From Streptomyces sp. NBC_01707 (GTDB taxonomy: Bacteria; Actinomycetota; Actinomycetes; Streptomycetales; Streptomycetaceae): 64,000 bases of DNA. The notes below the pieces were generated by a model. That model was given only the letters and a program-made list of their open reading frames with translations. It was not told where the DNA came from and ran no database searches. This document shows, one piece after another, positions 34,180 through 43,817 of the stretch; within the stretch, counting starts at the first letter, position 1; the number at the start of each line of letters is the position of its first letter. The translations under genes and the position numbers were made by a program. The stretch covers positions 7,316,001-7,380,000 of the forward strand of contig NZ_CP109190.1 in the NCBI RefSeq assembly GCF_041438805.1. The letters are read 5' to 3'.

Positions 34180-35181
34180 GTGGACGTTTCAGGAACCCTC
34201 TGGGTGCTGACCATTCTTGGTCTGTCAGCCCTTATTGCCATCGACTTCTTCATCGGGCGCAAGCCACATGACGTGACGACGAAGGAAGCCGGAATCTGGA
34301 CGATCGTCTGGATCGCGCTGGCCGCCCTTTTCGGGCTCGGCCTGCTGTTCTTCGGCGAGACCCAGGCGTCGGGCGAGTTCTTCGCCGGCTTCATCACCGA
34401 GAAGTCGCTCAGTGTCGACAACCTCTTCGTGTTCGTCCTGATCATGGCCAAGTTCTCGGTGCCCTCCCACCTCCAGCAGCGCGTGCTGCTCGTCGGTGTG
34501 CTGATCGCCCTGGTGCTGAGAGCGATCTTCATCGCCGCGGGCGCCGCGGTCATCGCCAACTTCTCGTGGGTCTTCTACATCTTCGGCGCGTTCCTGATCT
34601 ACACCGCCTGGAAGCTCATCCAGGAGGCGCGGGCCGACGAGGAGGAGGACGAGTTCGAGGAGAACCGACTCCTCAAGTCGATCGAGCGCCGCTTCGGTGT
34701 CGCCGACAGGTATCACGGCACCAAGCTGTTCATCAGGAACAACGGCAAGCGCGTCCTGACCCCGCTGATGGTCGTCATGCTCGCCATCGGCACCACCGAT
34801 GTGCTGTTCGCGCTGGACTCGATCCCTGCGATCTTCGGCCTGACCCAGGACCCGTACATCGTCTTCACCGCCAACGCCTTCGCACTGATGGGGCTGCGGC
34901 AGCTGTACTTCCTCATCGGCGGTCTGCTGAAGAAGCTGGTGCACCTCAGCTACGGGCTCTCGGTCATCCTCGGATTCATCGGCGTCAAGCTGGTGCTGCA
35001 CGCCCTGCACGAGTCCGGGGTCCATGTCCCCGAGATCTCGATCCCCGTCTCGCTCGGCTTCATCTGCGCGGTACTGGTGATCACCACGATCACCAGCCTC
35101 ATCGCCAACAAGAAGCAGGAGGCGGCCGTGGCCGCCGAGGCCGACCGGGCGGCGGAGAAGGATTCCAGCATCGACGCCTGA
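34180..35181 (+). CDS. terC: TerC family membrane protein, probable manganese exporter
   Basis: The 333-aa integral membrane protein has about eight to nine helices, with acidic residues in membrane segments (AKFSVPSHLQQRVLLVGVLIALVLRAIF, GTTDVLFALDSIPAIFGLTQDPYIVF, ALMGLRQLYFLIGGLL). TerC/Alx-type proteins are linked to Mn2+ export and metal loading of exported enzymes, which agrees with the riboswitch in its leader. A charged cytoplasmic loop (ADEEEDEFEENRLLKSIERRF) separates two halves. GTG 34180 has GGAGG only 4 nt upstream, and that site can be sequestered by the leader. A GC-rich bidirectional terminator follows. Confidence 0.94.
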   Translation: MDVSGTLWVLTILGLSALIAIDFFIGRKPHDVTTKEAGIWTIVWIALAALFGLGLLFFGETQASGEFFAGFITEKSLSVDNLFVFVLIMAKFSVPSHLQQRVLLVGVLIALVLRAIFIAAGAAVIANFSWVFYIFGAFLIYTAWKLIQEARADEEEDEFEENRLLKSIERRFGVADRYHGTKLFIRNNGKRVLTPLMVVMLAIGTTDVLFALDSIPAIFGLTQDPYIVFTANAFALMGLRQLYFLIGGLLKKLVHLSYGLSVILGFIGVKLVLHALHESGVHVPEISIPVSLGFICAVLVITTITSLIANKKQEAAVAAEADRAAEKDSSIDA

Positions 35182-35199
35182 TCCGGGCGGGGGCAACAG

Positions 35200-35224
35200 G
35201 GGCGGGCGGCTGAGCCGCCCGCCC
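35200..35224. terminator. Bidirectional terminator between terC and the MBL gene
   Basis: GGGCGGGCGGC and GCCGCCCGCCC form an 11-bp perfect stem with a 3-nt loop, followed by TTTCC, between two convergent stops (35181 and 35230). Confidence 0.85.
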
Positions 35225-35229
35225 TTTCC

Positions 35230-35886
35230 TCACCAGCCGCGTGCGCGCCACTCGGGCAACTGCGGTCGCTCGTCACCGAGCGTCGTGTCGTGGCCGTGGC
35301 CCGGGTATACCCAGGTCTCGTCGGGCAGCTGGTCGAAGAGCTTGGTCTCCACATCGTGGAGCAGGCTCGCGAACGCCTCGGGATCCTTGTGCGTATTGCC
35401 GACCCCGCCGGGGAAGAGGCAGTCCCCGGTGAACAGGTGCGGAGCGCCGTGCGGATCGTCGTAGACGAGCGCGATGGAGCCCGGGGTGTGGCCGACCAGA
35501 TGGCGGGCGGTCAGCGTGACCTGCCCCACCCGGATCGTGCCGTTGTCGTCGACGAGGACATCGGTCGGGACCGGGATGCCTTCGGCGTCGTACCGCCCGG
35601 CGTAGGTACGCGCACCGGTGGCCGCCACCACCTCGGCCAGCGCCTGCCAGTGGTCGCCGTGCTGATGGGTGGTGACGACGGACGCGATGGAGTCGTCACC
35701 GATCAGCCGCAGCAGGGTTCCGGCCTCGTTGGCCGCGTCGATCAGGAGCTGCTCGCCGGTGGCCCGGCAGCGCAGCAGATAGGCGTTGTTGTTCATCGGG
35801 CCGACGGCGACCTTGGAGATCATCAGATCCGTCAACTCGTGTACATCCGCACGTCCGCCGACCTTGACCGCTCCGCTGTACGTCAT
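35230..35886 (-). CDS. MBL-fold metallohydrolase
   Basis: The 218-aa glyoxalase II-like hydrolase has the zinc motif TTHQHGDHW (HxHxDH), RHLVGHTPGSIALVYD, the bridging aspartate in LFTGDCLFPGGVG and the final metal histidine in YPGHGHDTTLG. It probably hydrolyses thioesters; with a mycothiol-type enzyme just upstream, a mycothiol conjugate is a reasonable substrate, by inference. It starts 10 nt after the isomerase-family gene's stop, so the two form an operon. ATG 35886. Confidence 0.92.
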   Translation of the reverse strand: MTYSGAVKVGGRADVHELTDLMISKVAVGPMNNNAYLLRCRATGEQLLIDAANEAGTLLRLIGDDSIASVVTTHQHGDHWQALAEVVAATGARTYAGRYDAEGIPVPTDVLVDDNGTIRVGQVTLTARHLVGHTPGSIALVYDDPHGAPHLFTGDCLFPGGVGNTHKDPEAFASLLHDVETKLFDQLPDETWVYPGHGHDTTLGDERPQLPEWRARGW

Positions 35887-35896
35887 ACGCCTCAGC

Positions 35897-36586
35897 CTAT
35901 AGCGGGGGCAGTACGGGGAGGTGGCCACCGTCCACGGTGAGTGCGGACCCGTCGCGACGCCCGGAGAGCCAGCCCAGCAGCTCAGGCGCCGGGCCGCGGA
36001 CCACGACGGGGCTGCCTTCCGCGCCGCCGCCCGTGGTCCAGAACTTGCCGTTGTCGGCGGCGACGCCCGTGGACACGACCTCCGGGTGCCGGCCGAACCG
36101 CTCCGCGAGGAAGTCGATCTCGCGGGCCACGAACTCGTCCGGCAGGTCCTCCAGCTCGTAACCGATGCCCAGGTCGACATGGTGCAGCTCGACCTCGATC
36201 CAGCGGCGGAAGGGGAGGCGGGACGCCGAGTCCGTCACGCCGTTGCGCATCGTGATCGTGCGCGACCAGTCCGCCGGCTCGGCGGCCGCGGCGAGGAAAC
36301 GGGCCGCGCTCTCGCGCACATCGGCCAGCTGTTCGGCGAGCGGCCGGGGTGCGTCACGCTCGATGTCACGGTCGCGGGTTTCGCTGTCTGCGTACATCGG
36401 GCGGCTCTGGAGAACATTTACGAGCGCGTCGGCGTTACGAGATAGGTGCGCAAGAACATGGCCCCGGCTCCAGCCGGGCAGCCGCGACGGCTCGGCGACT
36501 GTGACGCTGTCCAATTTGCCCGTTGCACTGAGGAGCCGATCGGTCGCTTCACGTACGGCTTCCAGGTCGCGCGCATGATCAATCAT
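35897..36586 (-). CDS. Maleylpyruvate isomerase family mycothiol-dependent enzyme
   Basis: The 229-aa protein has an N-terminal DinB-like metal-binding domain ([50 protein letters not shown], and [24 protein letters not shown], which gives the metal histidines) and a small C-terminal domain. Family members use mycothiol as cofactor; the actual substrate is unknown. ATG 36586 lies 7 nt downstream of a TAGGCT box and lacks a ribosome site, so translation is probably leaderless. It forms an operon with the MBL gene. Confidence 0.92.
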   Translation of the reverse strand: MIDHARDLEAVREATDRLLSATGKLDSVTVAEPSRLPGWSRGHVLAHLSRNADALVNVLQSRPMYADSETRDRDIERDAPRPLAEQLADVRESAARFLAAAAEPADWSRTITMRNGVTDSASRLPFRRWIEVELHHVDLGIGYELEDLPDEFVAREIDFLAERFGRHPEVVSTGVAADNGKFWTTGGGAEGSPVVVRGPAPELLGWLSGRRDGSALTVDGGHLPVLPPL

Positions 36587-36593
36587 GTGGCCG

Positions 36594-36599
36594 AGCCTA
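36594..36599 (-). promoter_or_regulatory. -10 box for the leaderless isomerase-family gene
   Basis: On the minus strand TAGGCT is followed by seven bases and then ATG 36586, the same arrangement as at coaE. Confidence 0.55.
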
Positions 36600-36761
36600 G
36601 CGCCGCCACTCATTCGGGTGAAGGAGATATCAGCGGTCCGTAAATCGAATGCGCGTGCTATACGCTCGGACTCGAAAGCTTCGTACATCGCTGTGGCGCC
36701 CCCCATACCCTGGGACGGGGGCTCAGTTCCCCCACTTCTCTCTAGAAAGGTGCGGACCGGC

Positions 36762-39700
36762 GTGGTCGACCGTCTCATCGTCCGTGGCGCTCGCGAGCAC
36801 AACCTCAAGAACGTCTCGCTCGACCTCCCCCGCGACTCCCTCATCGTCTTCACCGGGCTCTCCGGGTCGGGCAAGTCATCGCTGGCGTTCGACACGATCT
36901 TCGCCGAGGGCCAGCGGCGATACGTGGAGTCGCTCTCCTCGTACGCCAGGCAGTTCCTCGGTCAGATGGACAAGCCGGACGTCGATTTCATCGAGGGCCT
37001 GTCGCCCGCCGTCTCGATCGATCAGAAGTCGACCTCGCGCAACCCGCGCTCGACGGTCGGCACGATCACCGAGGTCTACGACTACCTGCGACTGCTCTTC
37101 GCCCGGATCGGCAAGCCGCACTGTCCCGAGTGCGGCCGGCCGATCTCCCGCCAGTCGCCGCAGGCCATCGTCGACAAGGTGCTCGCCCTGCCCGAGGGCA
37201 GCCGCTTCCAGGTGCTGTCGCCGCTGGTGCGCGAGCGCAAGGGCGAGTTCGTCGACCTCTTCTCCGATCTGCAGACCAAGGGCTACAGCAGGGCCAGGGT
37301 CGACGGCGAGACCATCCACCTCGCCGAGCCGCCCAAGCTCAAGAAGCAGGAGAAGCACACCATCGAGGTGGTCATCGACCGCCTCACGGTGAAGGACGGC
37401 GCCAAGCGCCGGCTGACCGACTCGGTCGAGACCGCGCTCGGACTCTCCGGCGGCATGGTCGTGCTCGACTTCGTCGACCTCCCCGAGGACGACCCCGAGC
37501 GTGAGCGGATGTACTCCGAGCACCTCTACTGCCCGTACGACGACCTCTCCTTCGAGGAGCTGGAGCCGCGCTCCTTCTCCTTCAACTCGCCCTTCGGCGC
37601 CTGCCCCGACTGCACGGGCATCGGTACGCGGATGGAGGTCGACCCGGAGCTGATCGTCCCCGACGAGGAGAAGTCCCTCGACGAGGGTGCGATCCACCCC
37701 TGGTCGCACGGCCACACCAAGGAGTACTTCGGACGGCTGATCGGCGCCCTCGCCGACGCCCTCGGATTCCGTACGGACATCCCGTGGGCCGGACTGCCGC
37801 AGCGCGCGAAGAAGGCCCTGCTGCACGGCCACAAGATCCAGACCGAGGTCCGCTACCGCAACCGCTACGGGCGCGAGCGCGCCTACACCACCCCGGCCTT
37901 CGAGGGTGCGGTGCAGTTCGTCAAGCGGCGGCACTCCGAGGCCGAGAGCGACTCCAGCCGAGAGCGCTTCGAGGGCTACATGCGCGAGGTGCCCTGCCCG
38001 ACCTGTGAGGGCACGAGGCTGAAGCCGATCGTCCTCGCGGTGACGGTGATGGAGAAGTCCATCGCCCAGGTCTCCGCGATGTCGATCAGCGAGTGCGCCG
38101 AATTCCTCGGCCGGTTGAAGCTGAACGCCCGCGACAAGAAGATCGCCGAGCGGGTGCTGAAGGAGGTCAACGAGCGGCTGAGGTTCCTGGTCGACGTCGG
38201 CCTCGACTACCTCTCGCTCAACCGCGCGGCAGGCACCCTGTCCGGCGGCGAGGCGCAGCGCATCCGGCTCGCCACCCAGATCGGCTCCGGCCTCGTCGGC
38301 GTGCTGTACGTGCTGGACGAGCCGTCCATCGGGCTGCACCAGCGTGACAACCACCGGCTGATCGAGACCCTGGTCCGTCTCCGTGACATGGGCAACACGC
38401 TCATCGTCGTCGAGCACGACGAGGACACCATCAAGGTCGCCGACTGGGTCGTCGACATCGGCCCGGGCGCCGGTGAGCACGGCGGCAAGGTGGTCCACTC
38501 CGGATCGCTCAAGGAGCTGCTGGCCAACGACGAGTCGATCACCGGCCACTATCTGGTCGGCAAGAAGTCCATTCCGATGCCCGACATCCGGCGCCCGGCC
38601 GACCCGACCCGTCGGCTCACGGTGCGCGGGGCCCGGGAGAACAACCTCCAGGACATCGACGTCTCGTTCCCGCTCGGCGTACTCACGGCGGTCACCGGAG
38701 TCTCGGGCTCGGGCAAGTCGACGCTGGTCAACGACATCCTCTACACCCACCTGGCGCGCGAGCTGAACGGCGCCAAGTCGGTCCCCGGCCGGCACACCCG
38801 GGTCGACGGTGACGACCTGGTCGACAAGGTGGTGCACGTCGACCAGTCGCCCATCGGCCGGACGCCCCGGTCCAACCCGGCGACGTACACCGGAGTCTTC
38901 GACCATGTACGCAAGCTGTTCGCCGAGACGATGGAGGCGAAGGTGCGCGGCTATCTGCCGGGCCGCTTCTCCTTCAACGTCAAGGGCGGCCGCTGCGAGA
39001 ACTGCTCCGGCGACGGCACGATCAAGATCGAGATGAACTTCCTGCCGGACGTGTACGTCCCGTGCGAGGTCTGTCACGGGGCGCGGTACAACCGGGAGAC
39101 CCTGGAGGTCCACTACAAGGGCAAGTCCATCGCCGAGGTGCTGGACATGCCGATCGAGGAGGGCCTCGAGTTCTTCGAGGCCGTCCCGACGATCGCCCGT
39201 CACCTCCGTACGCTCCACGAGGTGGGCCTCGGATACGTCAGGCTCGGCCAGTCCGCGCCGACGCTCTCCGGCGGTGAGGCGCAGCGTGTGAAGCTCGCGA
39301 GCGAGCTGCAGAAGCGCTCCACCGGTCGCACGGTCTACGTCCTGGACGAGCCGACCACCGGACTGCACTTCGAGGACATCAGCAAGCTCATCAAGGTGCT
39401 GTCCGGGCTGGTCGACAAGGGCAACTCGGTGATCGTCATCGAGCACAACCTCGATGTCATCAAGACCGCGGACTGGGTCATCGACATGGGCCCGGAGGGT
39501 GGCAACGGCGGTGGGCTGGTCGTCGCCGAAGGCACGCCGGAGCAGGTCGCCATGGTCCCGGCGAGTCACACCGGCAAGTTCCTGCAGGGCGTCCTGGACC
39601 CGGTCCGGGTGAGCGAGGCGGCAGTTCCGGCGGCGCGCAAGCCGGTACGGAAGGCGGCGGCGAAGACGGTGGCCGCCAAGTCGTCCCCGGTGCGGAAGAC

Positions 39701-39785
39701 GGCGACGGCGAAGACGGGCTCGGGCACGGCGGCTGCCGCGAAGAAGCCCGCAGCGAAGAAGGCGACGCGCACGCGCAAGGCCTGA
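36762..39785 (+). CDS. uvrA: Excinuclease ABC subunit A
   Basis: The 1007-aa damage sensor of nucleotide excision repair is a double ABC ATPase. Walker A motifs are [14 protein letters not shown] near the N-terminus and [14 protein letters not shown] near residue 650. Signature motifs [12 protein letters not shown] and [12 protein letters not shown] are present. Zinc-finger cysteines are visible as [31 protein letters not shown] and CEVCHGAR. The last 50 residues are a lysine-alanine-rich tail ([14 protein letters not shown]) that may add DNA affinity. GTG 36762 starts the conserved [18 protein letters not shown]. The frame is open upstream, overlapping the divergent gene, but without similarity. 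Confidence 0.98.
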   Translation: MVDRLIVRGAREHNLKNVSLDLPRDSLIVFTGLSGSGKSSLAFDTIFAEGQRRYVESLSSYARQFLGQMDKPDVDFIEGLSPAVSIDQKSTSRNPRSTVGTITEVYDYLRLLFARIGKPHCPECGRPISRQSPQAIVDKVLALPEGSRFQVLSPLVRERKGEFVDLFSDLQTKGYSRARVDGETIHLAEPPKLKKQEKHTIEVVIDRLTVKDGAKRRLTDSVETALGLSGGMVVLDFVDLPEDDPERERMYSEHLYCPYDDLSFEELEPRSFSFNSPFGACPDCTGIGTRMEVDPELIVPDEEKSLDEGAIHPWSHGHTKEYFGRLIGALADALGFRTDIPWAGLPQRAKKALLHGHKIQTEVRYRNRYGRERAYTTPAFEGAVQFVKRRHSEAESDSSRERFEGYMREVPCPTCEGTRLKPIVLAVTVMEKSIAQVSAMSISECAEFLGRLKLNARDKKIAERVLKEVNERLRFLVDVGLDYLSLNRAAGTLSGGEAQRIRLATQIGSGLVGVLYVLDEPSIGLHQRDNHRLIETLVRLRDMGNTLIVVEHDEDTIKVADWVVDIGPGAGEHGGKVVHSGSLKELLANDESITGHYLVGKKSIPMPDIRRPADPTRRLTVRGARENNLQDIDVSFPLGVLTAVTGVSGSGKSTLVNDILYTHLARELNGAKSVPGRHTRVDGDDLVDKVVHVDQSPIGRTPRSNPATYTGVFDHVRKLFAETMEAKVRGYLPGRFSFNVKGGRCENCSGDGTIKIEMNFLPDVYVPCEVCHGARYNRETLEVHYKGKSIAEVLDMPIEEGLEFFEAVPTIARHLRTLHEVGLGYVRLGQSAPTLSGGEAQRVKLASELQKRSTGRTVYVLDEPTTGLHFEDISKLIKVLSGLVDKGNSVIVIEHNLDVIKTADWVIDMGPEGGNGGGLVVAEGTPEQVAMVPASHTGKFLQGVLDPVRVSEAAVPAARKPVRKAAAKTVAAKSSPVRKTATAKTGSGTAAAAKKPAAKKATRTRKA

Positions 39786-39798
39786 CCCGCGCGGTGTC

Positions 39799-39832
39799 GA
39801 GAGGGCGGTTCCCGGACGGGATCCGCCCTCTC
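39799..39832 (+). terminator. uvrA terminator
   Basis: GAGAGGGCGG and CCGCCCTCTC form a 10-bp perfect stem around a 14-nt loop, 13 bp after the uvrA stop. Confidence 0.75.
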
Positions 39833-39930
39833 GCGTAGAGCTGTGACCAGGCGCGATCGTCCAGAACCGGCCCGGCCGCATCGCTGTCCCGCTCCGCCGG
39901 TATCGTCACTTCTGTCACCGATGCCTGTGG

Positions 39931-39957
39931 TGCCCCTGGTGCCCCTGGTGCCCCTGG
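39931..39957 (+). repeat. 9-bp tandem repeat upstream of the Rieske gene
   Basis: Three perfect copies of TGCCCCTGG, preceded by a decayed fourth, lie in the 255-bp gap between uvrA and the Rieske gene. Non-coding as far as I can tell. Confidence 0.8.
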
Positions 39958-40040
39958 TATCCCCGGAGTCTCCTGGTACCTCGATACCCGGCGCTTCCCT
40001 GACGCCCCTCGCCCTACCCCTCACAACCCGTGGAGTCCGC

Positions 40041-40466
40041 ATGTCCGGCCAGCCCGCCCGCCGTACCGTGCTGAAGGGTGCCGCTCTCGCCGGTGTCGCC
40101 GGGCTGGGAGTGGCCGCCTGTTCGACCGAGTCGAAGCTCGGGCACGCCGAGACGCCCACGCCCACCGCCCCCGTCGAGCTCGGTGCCGCGGACGAGGTGC
40201 CGGTCGGCGGATCCAAGCTCTACCGCGAGCAGCGGGTCGTCGTCAGCTGCCCGGCCAAGGGCCAGTACAAGGCGTTCAGCGCCCAGTGCACCCACGCGGG
40301 CTGTCTGCTGGACAAGGTCGAGAAGAACGAGGGGAACTGTCCCTGCCACGGCAGCCGTTTCGACACGACGACCGGCGAGGCGGTGCAGGGACCGGCGACC
40401 GTGCCGCTGCCCTCCGTCCCGGTCAGGGTCGAGAGCGGAAAGCTGATAGCCGGCCCTGACGCCTGA
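40041..40466 (+). CDS. Rieske [2Fe-2S] lipoprotein
   Basis: The 141-aa protein has a Tat-type signal (RRTVLKGAALAGVAGLGVAAC) ending in a lipobox, so it is exported folded and lipid-anchored. The cluster ligands are in CTHAGCLL and CPCHGSRFD (C-x-H and C-x-x-H). The two extra cysteines that lock the cluster in bc1 Rieske proteins coincide with these motifs. It is a small electron carrier of unknown partner. ATG 40041 begins the twin-arginine signal. A 7-bp tandem repeat runs across its stop codon. Confidence 0.92.
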   Translation: MSGQPARRTVLKGAALAGVAGLGVAACSTESKLGHAETPTPTAPVELGAADEVPVGGSKLYREQRVVVSCPAKGQYKAFSAQCTHAGCLLDKVEKNEGNCPCHGSRFDTTTGEAVQGPATVPLPSVPVRVESGKLIAGPDA

Positions 40467-40496
40467 CGCCTGACGCCTGACGCCTGACGCCTGGCG
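40455..40496 (+). repeat. 7-bp tandem repeat across the Rieske stop codon
   Basis: Five perfect copies of CCTGACG and one variant copy (CCTGGCG) cover the last codons and stop of the Rieske gene. Because 7 is not a multiple of 3, each unit read in the next frame gives another TGA, so copy-number change would leave the protein end nearly unaltered. Confidence 0.85.
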
Positions 40497-40537
40497 TACG
40501 GGGACCGGCCGTCGTCACTCCCGGTCCCCGGTCGGCC

Positions 40538-41464
40538 TCACTCCCAGTCCCAGTCGATGCCGACCAGGCCGGGCCGCACCCCCTGCTCCACCAGGTGCAC
40601 GGTCCGGTGCCGGCCGGTGAGCGTGAGGTCCGTACGGCCGCCGCGCGGAACCCCCACCGAAGCCTGGGTGAACCGCCGGCACCGGACCGGCAGCGCGTCC
40701 TCGTCGAAGTGCACCTGCAGCACGTACTGCCCGCCGCCGAAGCTGAAGCCGCGCACGTACTCGCCGCACGGCCCGCCCGTACCGTCGTCGAACCCATAGC
40801 CGAAGAGGTACGTCTCACCCGCCCGCAGCCGGGTGTCGAAGAGCAGCTCGGCGACGAGCACCCCCGCCTCCCGGTCCCAGCGGACCCGGCCCGTCCGGCA
40901 GTTCTCCCGGGCCGCCACCTCGACCCGCGCGGGGTCGCAGCCCGGATCGCCGCGGTACACGGCGAGATAGCGGTCGATCCCGTCACGGTGCGCGCGCACG
41001 ACGTGGTGCGAGTCCCGGCGCCGCAGCTCCCGGCCGGATCCGATCCGTACCCGCTCCTGGTGCCCCACCGTGTGCAGCCCGCCGTCGGCCGGTGACTCCA
41101 GGGCGTCGAGCAGCCGCTCCACCGCGCCGGACGCCTCCATCAGGGAGCGGTACGAGCGACCGGCCGGTCGCTCGGTGTCCGCTCGGGCATCCCCGGCGCC
41201 GAGCAGCCGGAGCAGCGAGTTCCCCGGCAGTTCCAGCACCTCCTCCAGCGCCTTTACCGCCCGCAGGGACTCGGCGCGCTGCGGGCGCCGGGCTCCCTGC
41301 TGCCAGTAACTGAGGCTGGTCACGCCGACCTTGACCCCACGGTGCGCGAGATGGTGCTGCACCCGCTGGAGCGGCAGCCCACGCACCGAGAAGGCGGTGC
41401 GCAGCGCCAGATGGAACGGTCCGGTGTGCAGCACCTGTGCCAGTTCGGCCTCGGTGCGCTGCAT
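40538..41464 (-). CDS. XRE-like transcriptional regulator with C-terminal sensor-like domain
   Basis: The 308-aa protein has an N-terminal helix-turn-helix (residues about 17-80: LALRTAFSVRGLPLQRVQHHLAHRGVKVGVTSLSYWQQGARRP). The C-terminal domain of about 170 aa is predicted all-beta (YLFGYGFDDGTGGPCGEYVRGFSFGGGQYVLQVHFDEDALPVRCRRF). I do not know a ligand. ATG 41464 has GGAGG at 7 nt. A perfect 12-bp palindrome lies directly before the start, so autoregulation is likely. Confidence 0.82.
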   Translation of the reverse strand: MQRTEAELAQVLHTGPFHLALRTAFSVRGLPLQRVQHHLAHRGVKVGVTSLSYWQQGARRPQRAESLRAVKALEEVLELPGNSLLRLLGAGDARADTERPAGRSYRSLMEASGAVERLLDALESPADGGLHTVGHQERVRIGSGRELRRRDSHHVVRAHRDGIDRYLAVYRGDPGCDPARVEVAARENCRTGRVRWDREAGVLVAELLFDTRLRAGETYLFGYGFDDGTGGPCGEYVRGFSFGGGQYVLQVHFDEDALPVRCRRFTQASVGVPRGGRTDLTLTGRHRTVHLVEQGVRPGLVGIDWDWE

Positions 41465-41476
41465 GACGTGCCTCCA

Positions 41477-41488
41477 GTGAACGTTCAC
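41477..41488. promoter_or_regulatory. Palindrome before the XRE-like regulator
   Basis: GTGAACGTTCAC is a perfect 12-bp dyad 13 bp upstream of the regulator start; a half-site CGTTCACG recurs about 65 bp further away. It is a candidate autoregulatory operator. The remaining 41489-41767 stretch shows no gene. Confidence 0.45.
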
Positions 41489-41767
41489 GGCACGGGACGG
41501 GGGGACCGCGCCGGCGGGAGCGGGACGGCAGGTGGCCGGGGGCGGAACCGTTCACGTACGCCGCCACACCTTCACACCGCGCTGTTCCCCCGCATTGAAG
41601 CGTGTTGACCCGTTCCCGACAACGGTTGATGCTCCTTGCACGGTGACGGCACAGGCCTCGAACGGTGACGGTGCCCGCCGGCCCCGTGCTCCGGGGCGCG
41701 CTCCCCCACCCCGCACCCCGGAGCACGGCATCACTCCGGGGGACACCGCACTGTCACCGCCCGCAAG

Positions 41768-41773
41768 TAGGGT
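41768..41773 (+). promoter_or_regulatory. -10 box for leaderless uvrC
   Basis: TAGGGT, then seven bases, then ATG 41781, with no ribosome binding site. Confidence 0.55.
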
Positions 41774-41780
41774 GGGCACC

Positions 41781-43817
41781 ATGGCAGACCCCTCCAGCTA
41801 CCGCCCCAAGCCGGGACAGATCCCCGACTCCCCGGGGGTCTACAAATTCCGCGACGAGCACCGCCGGGTGATCTACGTCGGGAAGGCGAAGAGCCTGCGC
41901 CAGCGCCTGGCCAACTACTTCCAGGACCTGGCAGGTCTTCACCCGCGCACCCGCACGATGGTCACCACGGCCGCCTCCGTCGAGTGGACCGTCGTCGCCA
42001 CCGAGGTCGAGGCGCTGCAGCTGGAGTACTCCTGGATCAAGGAGTTCGACCCCCGGTTCAACGTCAAGTACCGCGACGACAAGAGCTATCCGTATCTCGC
42101 GGTCACGCTGAACGAGGAGTACCCGCGCGTCCAGGTCATGCGCGGCGCGAAGAAGAAGGGCGTGCGCTACTTCGGTCCGTACGGGCACGCCTGGGCGATC
42201 CGCGAGACGGTCGACCTGATGCTCCGGGTCTTTCCCGTCCGTACGTGCTCCGCCGGTGTCTTCAAGAACGCGACGCGGACCGGCCGCCCCTGCCTCCTCG
42301 GCTACATCGGCAAGTGCTCGGCGCCCTGCGTCGGCCGGGTCACCCCCGAGGAGCACCGGGAATTGGCGGACGACTTCTGCGACTTCATGGCCGGCCGCAC
42401 GGGTACGTACATCCGTCGGCTGGAGAAGGACATGATGGCGGCGGCCGAAGAGATGGAGTACGAGCGGGCGGCCCGGCTCCGCGACGACGTGGAGGCCCTC
42501 AAGCGCGCCATGGAGAAGAGCGCCGTCGTCCTCGCCGACGCGACCGACGCCGACCTGATCGCGGTCGCCGAGGACGAGCTCGAGGCCGCCGTGCAGATAT
42601 TCCACGTCCGCGGCGGCCGGGTGCGCGGCCAGCGCGGCTGGGTCACCGACAAGGTCGAGGCGGTCGACACCTCGGGCCTGATCGAGCACGCCCTGCAGCA
42701 GCTGTACGGGGAGGAGACAGGCGACTCCGTCCCCAAGGAGGTCCTCGTCCCGGCCCTTCCGGAGGACCCCGAAGCGGTCTCCCAGTGGCTCGCCGACCGC
42801 CGGGGCTCCCAGGTCAGCCTGCGCATCCCGCAGCGCGGCGACAAGAAGGACCTGATGGTGACGGTCCAGCGCAACGCCCAGCAGGCGCTGGGGCTGCACA
42901 AGACCAAGCGCGCCTCCGATCTGACGACCCGGTCCCGCGCCCTGGAGGAGATCGCCGAGGCGCTCGGTCTCGATACGGCTCCGCTGCGCATCGAATGCTT
43001 CGACATCTCCCATCTCCAGGGCGACGACGTGGTGGCGTCCATGGTCGTCTTCGAGGACGGTCTGGCCCGCAAGAGCGAGTACCGCCGCTTCCAGATCAAG
43101 GGCTTCGAGGGGCAGGACGACGTCCGCTCGATGCACGAGGTGATCGGCCGCCGCTTCAGGCGCTACCTCCAGGAGAAGGAGCGGACGGGGGAGTGGGAGG
43201 AGAGCCCCGCGGTCTCCGGAGCCGTACCGGCCCCGGAGACCGCCGCCGCGGACGGCGACCCCTTCGACAACGAGCCCCGCGAGGACGACGGCCGCCCCAA
43301 GCGGTTCGCCTACCCGCCGCAGCTCGTCGTGGTGGACGGCGGCCAGCCGCAGGTCGCCGCGGCCAAGCGGGCGCTCGACGAGCTCGGGATCGACGACATC
43401 GCCGTCTGCGGCCTCGCCAAGCGCCTCGAAGAGGTGTGGCTGCCCGATGACGACGACCCCGTGGTCCTGCCCCGCTCCAGCGAGGGCCTATACCTCCTGC
43501 AGCGCGTCCGTGACGAGGCCCACCGCTTCGCCATCACCTATCAGCGTGCCAAGCGGGCCAAGCGCATCCGCTCCAGCCCCCTGGACGCGGTCTCCGGCCT
43601 CGGCGAGACCCGGAAACAGGCGTTGATCAAGCATTTCGGCTCCGTGAAGAAGCTGAAGCAGGCGACAATCGACGAGATCTGCGAGGTTCCGGGGATAGGC
43701 CGCAGGACGGCGGAATCAGTGGCTGTCGCCCTCGCCTCGACCACCCCGGCCGCACCCGCCGTGAATACGGCGACAGGAGAGATCATTGAAGAGGACGACG
43801 GGGGCAGCACGTCATGA
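41781..43817 (+). CDS. uvrC: Excinuclease ABC subunit C
   Basis: The 678-aa endonuclease makes both incisions in nucleotide excision repair. It shows the GIY-YIG nuclease ([25 protein letters not shown], residues 19-43), a UVR motif ([26 protein letters not shown]) and the RNase H-like domain ([24 protein letters not shown] with catalytic Asp, and [16 protein letters not shown]). C-terminal helix-hairpin-helix motifs ([37 protein letters not shown]) complete it. ATG 41781 starts the conserved [21 protein letters not shown]. It heads the uvrC-rapZ-yvcK-whiA cluster and overlaps rapZ by 4 bp. Confidence 0.98.
   Translation: MADPSSYRPKPGQIPDSPGVYKFRDEHRRVIYVGKAKSLRQRLANYFQDLAGLHPRTRTMVTTAASVEWTVVATEVEALQLEYSWIKEFDPRFNVKYRDDKSYPYLAVTLNEEYPRVQVMRGAKKKGVRYFGPYGHAWAIRETVDLMLRVFPVRTCSAGVFKNATRTGRPCLLGYIGKCSAPCVGRVTPEEHRELADDFCDFMAGRTGTYIRRLEKDMMAAAEEMEYERAARLRDDVEALKRAMEKSAVVLADATDADLIAVAEDELEAAVQIFHVRGGRVRGQRGWVTDKVEAVDTSGLIEHALQQLYGEETGDSVPKEVLVPALPEDPEAVSQWLADRRGSQVSLRIPQRGDKKDLMVTVQRNAQQALGLHKTKRASDLTTRSRALEEIAEALGLDTAPLRIECFDISHLQGDDVVASMVVFEDGLARKSEYRRFQIKGFEGQDDVRSMHEVIGRRFRRYLQEKERTGEWEESPAVSGAVPAPETAAADGDPFDNEPREDDGRPKRFAYPPQLVVVDGGQPQVAAAKRALDELGIDDIAVCGLAKRLEEVWLPDDDDPVVLPRSSEGLYLLQRVRDEAHRFAITYQRAKRAKRIRSSPLDAVSGLGETRKQALIKHFGSVKKLKQATIDEICEVPGIGRRTAESVAVALASTTPAAPAVNTATGEIIEEDDGGSTS

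Noticed and set aside
36876..39881. Long minus-strand open frame of 1001 codons opposite uvrA
   Set aside because: Shadow of uvrA codon bias; low-complexity Asp/Val/Leu-rich translation without family similarity.
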